A stretch of 64,000 bases of DNA from Kitagawia praeruptora (GCA_037693485.1 CM075345.1:105890001-105954000); one strand, 5' to 3'; counted from the first letter of the stretch, positions 1 through 11,499 are shown. Made by a program: numbers and translations. The notes: a model not told the origin generated them from the letters alone.

Positions 1-167
1 TCCACAAGGCTAAGCCTTGCAGATCTGTTTCAGCACTTTTATGTGCAATCTGTGTATCCACTGAAGTTTTATATTCTATTTTCTCTTTTCTTACAAAATA
101 GGTATCTATACATTATATAATTCTGCTGGACTGAGTAATTCTGTATTGGCTGATTGTTTTCTTGCAG

Positions 168-1419
168 TGTTAGATCCGTAGTTGCTTTAAATCTACGTAA
201 TTATGCTGGTGGAAGACATCCGTGGGGAAATCTGAAGCCGGAGTATATGGAAAAGGTAGGCATACACACAGTGTTCTTGAAATTTGAGTACCAGCTCATG
301 GCCATTTACATCTTATTGTTATTATCTCTTAGTATATCTAGAAGTAGGTATTCTTTTTCCCAGCCACTACTGTCTTCGAACTTTTTCTACCATGTAAACT
401 TAAATCATCGAAGTTTTTTTTTTTTGATCAAGAATTGATGACATGATACCTACCAGCTGCAGTTTTGAACAAGTTGTTGACGATAGACAAACAAGTCCCA
501 AAGCTTGTATAAGCAAGCTTTTACAGCAGTGATGAAGTTGCTCATTTGGTTATGAAGAAGTTTTTAGAAGTAATTCAGTAGTTTTTTGGCATGGGTTTAC
601 ATGATCAATTCACGTGAAGCTCTTCCAATTATGGACGTGATATGTAATGTATCTTAACCCTATTTTCCCTAGCATCGACGCAGAAGGGAAATAAAAAAGA
701 ACACAATATACAAAAAGGCCAATTATACCTTGACGTTTTTTAGGATTTTGAGATTTAAGATCTTGATTAGGTTTTCATAAAAGAACCCATTTATTTATTG
801 CTCGTGAAAGCTGTAAACTGTTGTGCACCACTCATTTGTCACATTCATCTTTATTGGGGTGTTTTATTTTTGGGATATGGTCTTATTTGCCACTCAGTCA
901 TGCATTTACTTAAATGGCCTTTAATGTTTTTATTGAATTATAATGTGAATATTTACCTGTCTTAAAATTGATTGTTATTTCAGAAAGGTTTTGTTGAGGC
1001 CCGTCCTGATGATGGTTTGCTAGAAATTTTTGGCCTAAAACAAGGATGGCATGCATCTTTTGTCTTGGTTGAAATCATTTCAGCTAAACACCTTGCACAG
1101 GTAACTTATAGCTTATTTCTTGCTATAATAGTTCATCAAGGATGTAGGTCCAAAACATTTTGACAAATAAATCTTGTTTTATTTTTGAAGTTCTTAATTT
1201 AAATTGTTCTATATCAACATTTGCTAAAAAAATATTCAATTGTAACTGAGTTATCCTCAGGCGGCAGCAATTCGGTTTGAATTTAGAGGTGGAGAGTGGA
1301 AAGAAGGTTTTCTGCAGATTGATGGGGAGCCGTGGAAACAACCTATAGACAAGAACTCTACAACTGTTGTGGAGATTAAGCGAGTGCCTTTACAGTCAAC
1401 TGTGATTGATGGGGAATAA
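168..1419 (+). CDS. DGK: Diacylglycerol kinase, C-terminal exons (partial gene)
   Basis: Three exons are visible: 168-255, 984-1100 and 1261-1419. Each junction has GT/AG signals and the phase is kept, giving about 120 residues and a TAA stop. The translation carries the end of the DAGK accessory domain: LNLRNYAGGRHPWGNLKP, then DDGLLEIFGLKQGWHASF, then AAAIRFEFRGGEW and IDGEPWKQP. These blocks are typical of plant diacylglycerol kinases, and the 'LEIFGLKQGWHASF' form resembles the small cluster II kinases (DGK3/4/7 type). The enzyme phosphorylates diacylglycerol to phosphatidic acid in lipid signalling. The catalytic domain lies upstream of the window, and 1-167 reads as intron. The third exon ends in GE before the stop, so no calmodulin-binding tail follows. 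The family is certain; the cluster assignment is from memory of the family and less sure. Confidence 0.9.
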
Positions 1420-1888
1420 TTATTATTTATCTCTCTAATTTACCAGTAGCTGATTGATTTATGTACAAAGAATTGCTTAATCAGAGAGACATTGGTAAAC
1501 TAGCAGGCGTTAATCAAAATGTTTTCTCTGAATTCTTTATTTATTACCTTTATTTTTAAGTAAAGTATGTGTAGTAGGGTGATGCTTGTTTAGATTCTGT
1601 GATGTACATGAACATATTAATGTAATTCTATTAATTTGTGGGGTTCTTATTTAATGGAAATGTGTTTCTATATCTTTGATTTCGATTATTATCTTGAAAT
1701 TAAAGTATGCAGGTTACAGTTTTACTCCTCTGATAAATAAGAGGAAGAACAGATAAAAGTAAGATTTTATTGTAATGAACTTGTTATCGATTATAATAAA
1801 AAAGTGGCTTATATAGCCAACATTGAACTAAAGGAAGTTATCCTGATAATAAACATAATAATCAAAACTATTCAATAATATAATAATA
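1420..1888 (+). other. 3' UTR and downstream spacer of the kinase gene
   Basis: No reading frame is supported here. T-rich sequence follows the stop codon, as expected of a plant 3' UTR. An AATAAA-like signal lies at 1795-1800, and TGTA-rich stretches near 1600-1640 are possible near-upstream elements. The exact cleavage site cannot be told from sequence. Confidence 0.5.
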
Positions 1889-2510
1889 TTATATATGTTA
1901 ACATCCTCAAGTGCCACATCTCTTTCTTGATGCGCGATACACTGGTAGAAGTTGAAATTGCACTTACATAAATACTTGCTTGCTGAAATGTATGGGTAAG
2001 GGACGGGATAAAACCGTTGACAAACTTTTCTTCCGTGTCGTCTTGATAAAGCACTACAAGGTCATGCCATCTGAGTACCTTGACTAGGTAACCGATACCT
2101 TCGAGTTCAGAGGAATCAGGTACTGTGATTCAGATGAAATATGGAGTTAGTGAAGGCCAAAGTGATGAGTTTGTCTCAGAAAACGAGATGATGGGCACCT
2201 GAATTTCCCTCCAATTACTGTGATAAATCTAGGTAGCTAGCGACTTGTAGATTAATAAACGACTTGGATCACCTGATGAAGCTGCAGAAAGAATACCATT
2301 GGAATTCTTGTGGGGTAAAGCCAACCTTGTAGAATAATGAGGATTTTTTTGTAGAGTTGAAATCAGAGAACGCAGTGGATATGCAAATATTGGCAATCAT
2401 ACCAGTGGAAGAACCAAAATCAAGAAATAAACCAATATCAATGACTATTTGATTATTCGAGTCTGTAGTCGTACTTGTATCATTTTGGGCTGAAACGTAA
2501 TAATACTATT
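1889..2510 (-). pseudogene. Glutamate receptor-like (GLR) N-terminal domain fragment
   Basis: The minus strand carries a decayed amino-terminal (periplasmic-binding-like) domain of a plant glutamate-receptor-like channel. From about 2490 it reads AQNDTST, then IVIDIGLFLDFGSSTG and ICISTAFSDF, which fits the start of mature GLRs. A frame-broken stretch follows, then VPIISFSETNSSLWPSLTPY near 2135-2195, one in-frame TGA, and VLRWHDLVVLYQDD and GFIPSLTHTFQQ down to about 1970. The order and spacing match the family (ligand-domain motif 'VPIISFSAT..SP..PYF', then 'W.EVV.IY.D...G.G.IP.L..A.Q'). The rest of the ligand domain, the pore and the membrane segments are missing. It lies just beyond the kinase gene on the opposite strand, so it is a relic of a neighbouring or transposed gene, not a functional one. 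Confidence 0.75.
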
Positions 2511-2803
2511 ACTGATCAGCAAAAGAACCTCATTACAGCAAAGTTATTCCGAGTAACAGAGATTGTACCCAGCATGGTGAGATCACCGGGGCTTAATTTT
2601 TATTTTATTTTTACTTATTGTCCAAGTTATCACTACATACATTTGTACACCTGAGGGCAGAAGTGTAACATCACTAATATTATATGTATCAAATAATTTT
2701 GCAAACAAATTAATTAAATTATTTTCTTAATGTGTAATTTATCTGAACAAAAATGCAGCCAAAATTTTGCATCTTATTCTCAAATCCTTTTATTTATAAT
2801 ATA
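2511..2803. other. AT-rich spacer
   Basis: No gene, structured repeat or terminus is recognised. The stretch ends at the A/T target of the Helitron module that begins at 2804. Confidence 0.4.
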
Positions 2804-3224
2804 CTAGCTTATAATTACCCGTGCAAAGCACGGTTGCTTTTAATTTTTTGTAATTTGTTTATGATGTAATATAATATTATAAATCTTAATTTTAATATTA
2901 TAAATATTAATTTTAATTTGTTATAGTGTAATTTGTTATTTGTTTAATATGTTTTTTAATATTAAAAAATAGGGTTGAACCAAACTACCAATTATCCCCT
3001 AGTTTAATACTATTATAAGCGAAATAGGATATTTTTGGTTGTCGGTTTGGTACTCTTTTGTTACTCATTTTGGTCACTCTTTGATTTGCTTAAATCTCTA
3101 TTATTTATAATAAAAAAAATTTAAAAAACACACAAAACACTCTCCTGTTAATAAAATTAAAAATAAAACACATACACGCCACTCCTCTCGATCAAAACTC
3201 TCGGCTAAATCTTTGCTTACCCGG

Positions 3225-3893
3225 GAATGTTTTTAGGTAGATAAAATATTAATTAAATTTATTTTTAATTGAACTAAAATTATGGCTAAAAAATAGGGTT
3301 GAACCAAACTACCAAACTACCAATTATCCCCTAGTTTACTTATTATAGTATAGATAATAGCTTATAACCCGTGCAAAGCACGGGTTGCTTTTAATTTTTT
3401 GTAATTTATTTATAGTGTAATATAATATTATAAATATTAATTTTAATATTATAAATATTAATTTTAATTTGTTATGATGTAATTTGTTATTTGTTTAATA
3501 TGTTTTTTAATATTGAAAAATAGGGTTGAACCAAACTACCAAACTACCAATTATCCCCTAGTTTATAGCCACACTGACACACACGCCACTCCTCTCGATC
3601 AAAACTCTTGGCTAAATCTTTGCTTACCCGGGAATGTTTTTAGGTAGATAAAATATTAATTAAATTTATTTTTAATTGAACTAAAATTATGGCTAAAAAA
3701 TAAGGTTGAACCAAACTATCAAACTACCAATTATCCCCTAGTTTACTTATTATAGTATATAGTAAATATTTTTAGGTAGATAAAATATTAATTAAATTTA
3801 TTTTTAATTGAACTAAAATTATGGCTAAAAAATAGGGTTGAACCAAATTACCAATTATCCCCTAGTTTACTTATTATAGTATAGATTGATAGG
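3225..3893. repeat. Direct repeats of the Helitron 5'-terminal module
   Basis: A ~125-bp block (GAATGTTTTTAGGTAGAT, an AT-rich core, then TAGGGTTGAACCAAACTACC and CCCCTAGTTTACTTATTATAG) occurs at about 3225-3354, 3631-3760 and 3766-3893, and again at 4966-5091 beyond the foldback element. Copies differ by a few bases and small indels. Tandem 5'-end modules of this kind suggest repeated insertion into one hot spot or end-bypass during rolling-circle transposition. Confidence 0.8.
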
Positions 3894-4082
3894 ACGGAAA
3901 GAGTATAATATATTTTTATATCAAACAAAACAAAAGTATGTAATAGTATTTAATATTTAACTGAATGGTATTAAAATATAGTTTAAATTATAAAAAAATC
4001 ACTTACAATAAAAATGAGTAAAAGAAGCTGATTGGGCTTGGAACAAAGATATACGGTACACAACACAACCCAAGAAATAGAG

Positions 4083-4928
4083 GGTGAAATCCCCAAATAC
4101 CCACATTTTCAAACCAAATAACCAAAATACCCACCGGGGGAAACCTCCGCCCTTTTTACCCACGGACCACGCATGTCTCACATGCGTACAGCGTACACGC
4201 ATGTCTCACATGCGTGGTCTTCAGAAAATGGGAGCAGGCTATCACATGCGTATTCGAGATACGCATGTTCATGATGCGCGACTACGGATACGCATCTGAG
4301 AGATGCGCAACTGCACTAATGTTCATCGTCTTCACCGAAGACGAGAGAGAGACGACGGTAAGCGATTTTTTCAAAAAATCCGGCCAGCATTCGTTCAAGC
4401 CTTTCCAGCAATTTGTCAGTAGCATACCATATACCAAAATGTTCGCCTTCTTCTCCTCTACAAGGCTGTGCCATTCGATTATCGTTTGTTTCGCCGGAGT
4501 GGAAAGCCCCAAAACCAAGCTCCTTTTTCCGATAACATTTTCCGATTGATTCGTACATGCCCCTGCGGGGCCAGAAATCACCAAATGAAGATGGCAAAAT
4601 GGAGAGGGATGTCTGGGCAATCTTTTAATGTTCTCAGATGTGGTGGTGGAAGCCAGAGGTGTGCGAACGAATGAGACGATCGGAGAGACGATCGAGAGAG
4701 GGAGAGAGACGCCGACTGTGTCTGTGAACAAATGACGTGGGATGACGTCATTGCGCATCTGGGAAATGCGTTACCCCAGATGCGCATCTCCAGAATGCGT
4801 ATTTCGGTGTACGCATGGCCAGCATGCGTATCCCGTGGGTAAAAATGGCGGAGTCTCCCGCATATGGGTATTTTGGGCAAGTGAAACACAAAAGTGGTGT
4901 ATTTTGGGCATTTTTTCAGAAATAGATG
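4083..4928. mobile_element. Foldback element, ATGCGT-palindrome family, copy 1
   Basis: The two ends are imperfect inverted repeats of about 90 bp. Left reads AAATACCCAC ... CCTCCGCCCTTTTTACCCAC; the reverse complement of the right reads AAAATACCC ... CTCCGCCATTTTTACCCAC. Just inside each end lie several small palindromes with ACGCAT/ATGCGT stems and 3-6-base loops (for example 4169-4187, 4197-4215, and around 4757-4830). The centre contains the GC-rich word CCCCTGCGGGGCC at about 4560 and GA-rich sequence near 4670-4710. Related to 6537-7316. The open frames across it follow the palindromes and match no family. No transposase is seen and no target duplication was resolved. Confidence 0.75.
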
Positions 4929-5091
4929 GCATTTGTAGAAAATGACGTACATTGCGACACCAGGGAATGTTTTTACTTAGATAAAATATTAATTAATTTT
5001 ATTTTTAATTGGACTAAAATTATGACTAAAAAATAGGGTTGAACCAAACTACCAATTATCCCCTAGTTTACTTATTATAGTATAGTATAGA

Positions 5092-5369
5092 TAAGAAAAA
5101 TAATTATATAAACATTAAATAACGTAATGTGTAGTATCCATTAAAATACAAATTAAGAAAATATAAAATTAGTTATTTATATTAAAAAATATTCTATATC
5201 TTTAGAAACAATAAATATCGTTTTTCCATAATTCATGAATTGAAACAAAAAAGTAATAAATTTGAGTTGATCTTATTAAAAAAGATGAGAAAATGGGATT
5301 AATAATTTAAATATCAATTAGCTCCTGATTAACATTAAACACTCGATGTAAATGTGAATATATTTAGAA
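5092..5369. other. AT-rich spacer between two Helitrons
   Basis: No gene or repeat is recognised. It separates the 5' end of the minus-strand Helitron composite from the 5' end of the plus-strand Helitron. Confidence 0.4.
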
Positions 5370-5739
5370 TCTATATATATTATAATGCTGGGAGATCGGA
5401 AATGCACCAGAACAGTTCAAGGTATTTTTCTTGAATTTTCATTTTTTTGATTTTTTTATTAAAATTCTTTTTTGCATTAAATAGCTATTAATGACATTTT
5501 AATTAGTCATTAATTACACATATTAAACATATATTAAATTTACTTTATTTAATTTGTTTAAAAATTAGCAAACTTTAGTTGAACATTATAGTTATTTTTT
5601 CAATATTAAATATTAATTATATATAGTTATGTTTATTTTTAGTTAAAATGACGAATAACAATTGTTTAAATTGCGTTATTTTTTATTCCCTATTCAAGAT
5701 CACTATAATTTATTTTCGGATAATTATAGGGTACACGAC

Positions 5740-6395
5740 CTTAACTTCTCAAGCAATTTTTATTATCAATAATTATGAAAATCGTAATAAATTATGGAAG
5801 TATAAGATATTTATTTAATATCTGGAATTGTATACAAACAGTAAAGATAGATTTTCAATTTTGCACATGAATAAATAATACATGAGTTATGATCAAATCG
5901 ATTAAATTTAATAAATCCAGTCATTTATCGGAAGATAAAATTGATAAAAAAAGCTATACACCCATTGTTTCGTTATATTGTGATGAAATAATTTTTTATT
6001 GTAATTAAACAAATTCTTATACTATTATTGAATATGTATATTATGAGAGGGCTGTCGGTTTTAAAAAACATTATTAACCAACTTCTCAAATAATCTTTAT
6101 TATAAATGATTGTGGAATCATAGTAAATTATGGAAGTACATGGATCTTTACTTAATATTTGAAATTTGTAAACAAATCATGCGCATACACACATGAGTTA
6201 TGACCAAACTAATTAAATTGAACAAACTCAACCATTTTATCTGAAGATTAAATTGATAAAAAAAATTATATGCCCATTGTTTCATTATATTGTGTCAAAA
6301 TAAATTAATATTCAAATTAAATAAATTCTTAAACTATTATTGAACATGTATATTATGAGAGGGGTGTCGGTTTTAAAAAACGTTATTAAGTTGTA
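5740..6395. repeat. Two tandem ~312-bp repeats, with a third diverged copy
   Basis: Two adjacent blocks share TTATGGAAGTA, CACATGAGTTATGA, CCCATTGTTTC and TTATGAGAGGG-GTCGGTTTT in the same order. The landmark TTATGAGA falls at 6041 and 6353, so the period is 312 bp. A more diverged copy at about 7800-8150 has the same order of landmarks. They are AT-rich with no coding frame. Confidence 0.8.
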
Positions 6396-6536
6396 TTCAA
6401 TATTAGTAACTTTTGATTGTAAATATTACGTTCATATTGTAATTTTTATTTTTATATGTTTGTGATGTTTTTAAGATTATCAAAATTTTAGATATATATA
6501 ATGAAAATATTTTTCCAATTAATAATTGGGTGAAGC

Positions 6537-7316
6537 ACGAGAATACCCACGAAAGGGGGCTGTCCGCCCGAAATACCCATACGCGCTACACTCCGCCCTT
6601 TTTGCCCTCTGACTACGCATGTGGTTCATGCGTACATTGACCACGCATGATACACATGCGTAGTCTTTGTAATTTGAATGCCCAGGTTTTACTGCGTATC
6701 CGGGTTACGCATTTGTAAAATGCGCATATCGTAATACGCATCTCCAAGATGCGTATTCATCACTGTTCATCGTCTCCCACAGAGGCGACGAGGAAGACGA
6801 TTTTCGGGGAGATTTTCGAGCTTTTTCCGTCCAAGATTCGTTCAGGACCATACCATAACTTTCCAGACACATTAATTATACAATTCGATTCGCCTTATCA
6901 CCCTCTACAGCTACATACGATTAGTTTTTCGTTTTTATTCCCCGATTATATACCGGATTATATATCAATTTTCATCTCCGATCCATTTTTTCGATCGATT
7001 TTACACGCCCCTGCGGGGCCAGATCGATACAAAGAGGTTAGGGGAAATGGAGAGGAGGATGTGGCGATCGTTTCGATGTACTCAGTGAGGGTGTTCAATG
7101 AGAAACGAGTGAGAGAGATGAAAGAGAGACGAGAGAGATAAGTCGCCGGCGGCTGAGGAACGAGGGGATGATGAACAGTGTAGGGATACGCATTCTCCTA
7201 ATGCGTATCACCTATACGCAGTGCCAGAATGCGCACTCCGTGGGTAGAAAGGGCGGAAGGTTCCGCCCGTAGGCATTTCGGGCACTTGGTTCTGAAATAT
7301 AGGTATTTTGGGCATT
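6537..7316. mobile_element. Foldback element, ATGCGT-palindrome family, copy 2
   Basis: This has the same architecture as 4083-4928. Inverted ends contain CCCGAAATACCCATACG and CCGCCCTTTTTGCCC on the left, and their complements on the right (GGGCGGAAGG, GGCATTTCGGGCAC, TATTTTGGGCA). Palindromes with ACGCAT/ATGCGT stems flank the centre (about 6615-6755 and 7185-7235). The centre carries CCCCTGCGGGGCC near 7008. Ends and centre are recognisably homologous to copy 1, but the outer flanks are not. The central 390 bp is open on the plus strand (6749-7141) but lacks any recognised domain. Confidence 0.75.
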
Positions 7317-9029
7317 CTTTCTTAATAATTCATGTAAATTATTTTTAAATTAATTTTTAATAGAATATTCATAAGAGACCAATCAATTTTTAAGAAACTC
7401 ATTTAAAAAAAAAAGAATAATAGAAATTAATTTATCTATTACAGTATTTTTATATAAAAATTTATTATAATAGCAGGAAACTGGAGAGACTTGCACTCAG
7501 AAGCTTCAAAATATTTTTCTTGAATTTTCACATTTTTATTTTTTATTAAAATAATTTTCTTGCATTAAATTAATAATTAATTATACCTATTAAATACACT
7601 TTATTTCATATTTAATATAAAAGTTTAACAATTTTATTAGAACATTATTATTATTATTATTATTTTGTTATAAAATATTAATGATTTAAATAAAAATACC
7701 ATTATTTTAAGGTAAAACAATAAAATAAAATAATTTTTATCGTCATTTCTAATCCTTATTCAAAATCATTGCAAATTTTTTGGTAATAATTAATAAACGA
7801 TTTTAACTTTTCGATAAATCCGTAATCAATGATCGTGAGAATCATGATAAGATACATAAGTATATATATTTTTCGATTAACATCCACAATTTAAATAAAA
7901 GTAATATTGTAGAATTTACATTTATACCTGAACAAATTATACACGGGGTGTGACCAACTCGATTAAATTGAATGAAGTGGATCCTTTTTTTCATCAATTA
8001 AATCAATAAAAAAATTACCCATTCGTTGTTTGATTATTTTGTGTTGGAAAAATTAATATTCTAATTAAACACATTCTTATACTATTACTAATCAATTAAT
8101 CATGCATGTATGTTATGAGATGGGAGACGGTGTTTAAAATCGTTAATTAATTATATTTAATATTTACAAATTTTTATTATAGGAATTATGTTGACATTGT
8201 AGTTTGGTATGGAAAAAAGTAAAAGGTGTTTAAGGAGTTGTTTTTTGCTATTTTAAACAAATTCTCACTTTTTGAGCATTAAGTAAGGGTGTTATAAAAC
8301 GAGCATCGGCTTCAAAAACAATTATATGTACAAATTTATTATAAAATTTAATAAAAGAATATTAGAATATGTGAGTATCACTTTGATGTGTCCATGAATT
8401 TAATTTTAATGTTACAAACAAAACAGTTCTTATAAAATGCTCTGAAAAATTAATTAAATGTAGAGATACGGGTGTCGGATCACTCCAAAAAAACATGAAG
8501 CATGACTTACAATATGCATTTGAATTTTGCTTTTTTCGTCATAAAACCAAATATATCGACAAGTGAAATCAATCGCACCTCTCATCACATTTACATTCTA
8601 ATTCTTTTCATCGTACAATCAATTTTACTAACAAATAATTTAATAACAAATTAAGCAATCACGTCTTTTATGATGCCATCGACAATAGATTAGATTCACA
8701 AATGTTATTTTTACTTATTCAATGTCAAACTTTGCAAATGTTTGTCAATATTGGATTTCAAAAGCATTTTTTATGCGACAAAATAGGTTCGTCAATATCT
8801 TCAAAATTATTATTATTATTAATATTCCAGAATTTAACTGAAACATGTTTTTTTTTCACCTAATTCTTTTATCTTTTTAATTTTTAAACATTCAAATTTA
8901 ATTACATTTCACATAATTTTTAATTTATCATATTAACTTTCAAATAATAAAATTTAACAAACAATAATGTTATGTGTTTAATTTTTAAAAATATTTTCGT
9001 GTCGCGCGTAGCGCGGCTTTGTTACCTAG

Positions 9030-10202
9030 TAATAATTTAAGAGAATTTATCAGGAATACGTGATTTAATTGTTTCATTTGCAGTTTTACCATCTTTCATT
9101 ATTAATTGCAAATATACGGTTTCTTCTTTTCTTTATCTTCTTTTACTGTCTCTGCATCTTTGTTCTTCCTTCTTTGATTCTTTCTTTACATTTATTTCTT
9201 CTTTTTCAATTCAAATCTTAATTAAGATCATTTCATTCCTCAATCCCTAACCCCTCTTTTCTCCTTCCCTTCCCACATCTCTCCCATTATTCGTCACCGT
9301 TTCCGGCATCAATTGAAAACTGAAATTGTGTTTGTGGTTGTCTTCTCCGATTTGTTGGAGATCGGGGCCGCAGGCCAGGGAGTGAGAACTTTAAAGGATT
9401 CTGGCGAGTTTCGAAGGAATTCCGGCGAGTTTCGAAGAATTCCGGCAAGCTTCGAGATTGTTGTTAGTTGCCGATTTCCACCGCCTTCTCCCCATCGTCT
9501 TCTCTGACCGGTGTTGCAGGTGAAACTCCACCGACCGACCCGACCCCGACCCTTCAACCTTCGATCCCGACTTTTCCAACAGTTTTTATAAAGAAAAAAG
9601 TATAATTGCAAATTAGAACGTAAATTTGCAAATGATTTGTATAAAGAAAAGTAAAATTGCAAAAAGTTATTTATATATATATATTTATCAAAAAACCTCA
9701 TAATTTAAAGCTCAAAATTATATTTAAGTTTTGTTTTTAGATTTTGCACACTAAAATATTTATAAACAATCATGCCAAAGAAATTTGAAAAATTTCAATT
9801 TAAAAAAAAGAAATAAATGAATATTCAAACATAACTTAAAATTTTATTATGACAGTGAAACATGAAATACAAAATAGGTAAAATTATATTATTACCTAAA
9901 ACTTAAGTTTTGTTTTTTTTTCTAGAAAACTTAGGTTTTGTTTTTTTTTCCCATTGTAACCCGGGTACAACAGTTCCGCCACCTGCTTCTTCTTTCTTTA
10001 TCATCATCAGCTTGGGCTAACCTCAAAATATGAACCGGGCTAAATTCATTTCAGCAACACAGGTAGCTAGTAAAACATTTGCAGAAATATGGTTGACCCG
10101 GGCTGGAGCCAACCCCAGCCCAGCCCTGGTCCGCCCATGGGTGGGGGGTTGATGTAGACAATAGATATACAGATATAGTAGAATAGAAGTGATTAGTAGT
10201 AG
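9030..10202. other. Spacer with a pyrimidine-rich leader-like tract
   Basis: The stretch 9095-9300 is strongly CT-rich on the plus strand, like a plant 5' leader. Near 9390-9450 a ~20-bp unit (GGCGAGTTTCGAAG) repeats about three times. No credible coding frame follows: the best local ORF is 64 codons and matches nothing known. Around 10095-10145 a GC-rich patch (GGGCTGG, CCCAGCCC) lies before the retroelement target site. It could be a captured gene leader; I do not recognise the source. Confidence 0.35.
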
Positions 10203-10514
10203 GTTGCTGTAACCAACAGCTTCGTTTTGTATTTTTTTAAATTATAATCGAGAGTAAAGTGCACTTTGTGTATGCAGTTAACCTGTCAGACCACTTCAGA
10301 TACTAGACTTTAGAAAGTACCACGTGCTATACTGGACTTCACTTTTTGTTACGAGATGCCCCTTTCCGTTAAATGCCTCTAACGCCATTTGCGGGGCTGG
10401 GGTAAAAACGTCATTTCATTGCTGCAACGGCTCTTTAGTGTATGTATAGCTTGCTGCACCCCCAATTCACTTTCAATCCCTAATTTCTACATCTCTCTCC
10501 TCCCAAATCACAGA

Positions 10515-10880
10515 ATGGAGCACAAATATAGCGAGGCTGAAGTTGATGCTGTGTTCGAGCTCATATGTCATTGCGATGCAATTAGTGTTGTGAAGACGCA
10601 CTGGTTTGGGGAAAATGCTGGTCGATGATATAGGGAATGTCCTCAGTCACTGTGTTCATACCATAGGTGGATCGACCCACCTCTTGGACCTCGTACTGTT
10701 GTGGCCATAGCAGAGTTGCAAGGACGGATAGTTGAGACGGATGGGAGGCACATGCGCAGGTTGGATCGTATGGCAGAGAGGCATGAAGCTAAAATGAGGT
10801 CTTTGAAAACCAAGCAATGGTTCATATGCCTTCTTACTCCAAGCAATGCAGGCACATGCATGGTAGCAAGGGATGACTGA
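10515..10880 (+). pseudogene. GRF-type zinc-finger protein carried by the MULE
   Basis: The ATG at 10515 opens a frame of 37 codons to a TGA at 10626-10628, and the same frame continues to about 10880. It shows VVKTHWFGENAGR, then CPQ...C and RWIDPPLGP, the pattern of plant GRF zinc fingers (a Trp and an 'NPGRRF.CP' motif, then Cys and 'W.DPP'). A basic helix RMAERHEAKMR follows. The stop lies exactly where the family has a second Arg after GR. The sequence after codon ~95 runs into the antisense of the transposase fragment, so the original C-terminus is lost. The start is chosen because an upstream CT-rich leader ends there. GRF fingers are thought to bind nucleic acid; a role in transposition is inference. 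Confidence 0.65.
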
Positions 10881-11499
10881 CAACTCCCATTTTCTGCAAG
10901 CACACTTCCTTGCTTCAAGATCCACAACCATCTCAAACCCCCCTGTTATCATTGTCACCAAATATCTTTCCCCTCCACTCCATACAACATGACATCCCCT
11001 ACTTTGTTCAATTGCCCCAGTCATGATCATCTTGGTCTTCATCATCTTCATGTTCAGAGATGGGATTGTCTACAAATTCTAAATTGGGATCTTGAGATGG
11101 TGCATACTCCTGGGTAGGTGCCCCTTCAGGTGTTAGGCTGTCTAATGGTTTATCACTCACTGAGTATACGTAAATTATCCTCGAGGTTGGCATCATATCA
11201 CACATGTCTACAACATCAGAATTCAATTCTAACATCCACATTCCTCTTTCCATATCAGTGCCAGGATGCTTGTAATAATGAGTGATGACACCACCCAAAT
11301 CCCCACAATCCTTTGACATTGTCATCAACTCAATTAAGCTCATAGTATCAACATCACATAAGTCTATATAATCTACACTGCCTTCAACATATCTTTTAGG
11401 ATTTTCTACAAACTTGCCTCCATGATGCAATTTAATACTAAACAGATCTGGGGCAGCTGAAATAAATAACTCAAACACATGAATAAAGAAGTCGAGCAC
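10643..11499 (-). pseudogene. MULE transposase remnants (PB1-like N-terminus and SWIM finger)
   Basis: Two minus-strand frames overlap near 11008-11051. The upstream one (11499-11008) contains LFSIKLHHGGKFV, YVEGSVDYIDLCDVD and YYKHPGTDMERG, the N-terminal PB1-like region of plant MULE transposases, ending in an acidic tail. A TTTCAG just before 'CTGCCCCAG' near 11462 suggests a splice acceptor at its start. The downstream one contains VVDLEARKCACRKWELSVIP and CYHACACIAW, a SWIM zinc finger (CxC...CxH) that binds DNA near the transposase C-terminus. The DDE core and insect-type zinc region normally between them are absent. Coding resemblance ends near 10815, where the GRF frame lies antisense. 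Confidence 0.8.

Larger units (their letters stand above)
2804..5091 (-). mobile_element. Composite of nested non-autonomous Helitrons
   Basis: On the minus strand the left border has a Helitron 3' end: hairpin CCGTGCTTTGCACGG, a short spacer, CTAG (2807-2804), then target T. The right border has a Helitron 5' end, TCTATACTATAC, starting at 5091 after target A. The 5'-end module (TCTATACTATAATAAG, then a conserved ~120 bp) recurs with ends at about 3354, 3760 and 3893, and a second 3' hairpin lies at 3366-3390. So several short related Helitrons are stacked or partly duplicated, and the outer pairing 2804/5091 is an inference. A 2804-3354 unit is an equally complete alternative. No Rep/helicase sequence is present, so mobilisation would need an autonomous partner. 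Confidence 0.7.
5370..9029 (+). mobile_element. Non-autonomous Helitron with both termini
   Basis: The 5' end is TCTATATATATTATAATGC starting at 5370, preceded by target A. The 3' end has hairpin CGCGCGTAGCGCG (about 9003-9015), an ~11-base spacer, CTAG (9026-9029) and target T (9030). The 3,660-bp interior is AT-rich and holds 312-bp direct repeats (5740-6395, with a diverged third copy at 7800-8150) and a foldback element (6537-7316). A second sequence like the 5' region begins near 7475 (TTTTTCTTGAATTTTCA shared with 5425-5445), so the interior may be a fusion of two related units. No Rep/helicase or captured gene was recognised. Confidence 0.75.

Noticed and set aside
4282..4758. 158-codon minus-strand open frame and overlapping frames on both strands
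   Set aside because: They lie in the foldback element, follow its palindromes and show no domain. Both strands are open to a similar degree.
6749..7141. 130-codon plus-strand open frame in the second foldback copy
   Set aside because: The homologous part of the first copy does not keep the frame, so coding constraint is unlikely. A captured first exon cannot be excluded.
9313..9701. Overlapping frames of 60-130 codons
   Set aside because: They arise from a short GGCGAGTTTCGAAG repeat and a pyrimidine tract. No family is recognised.
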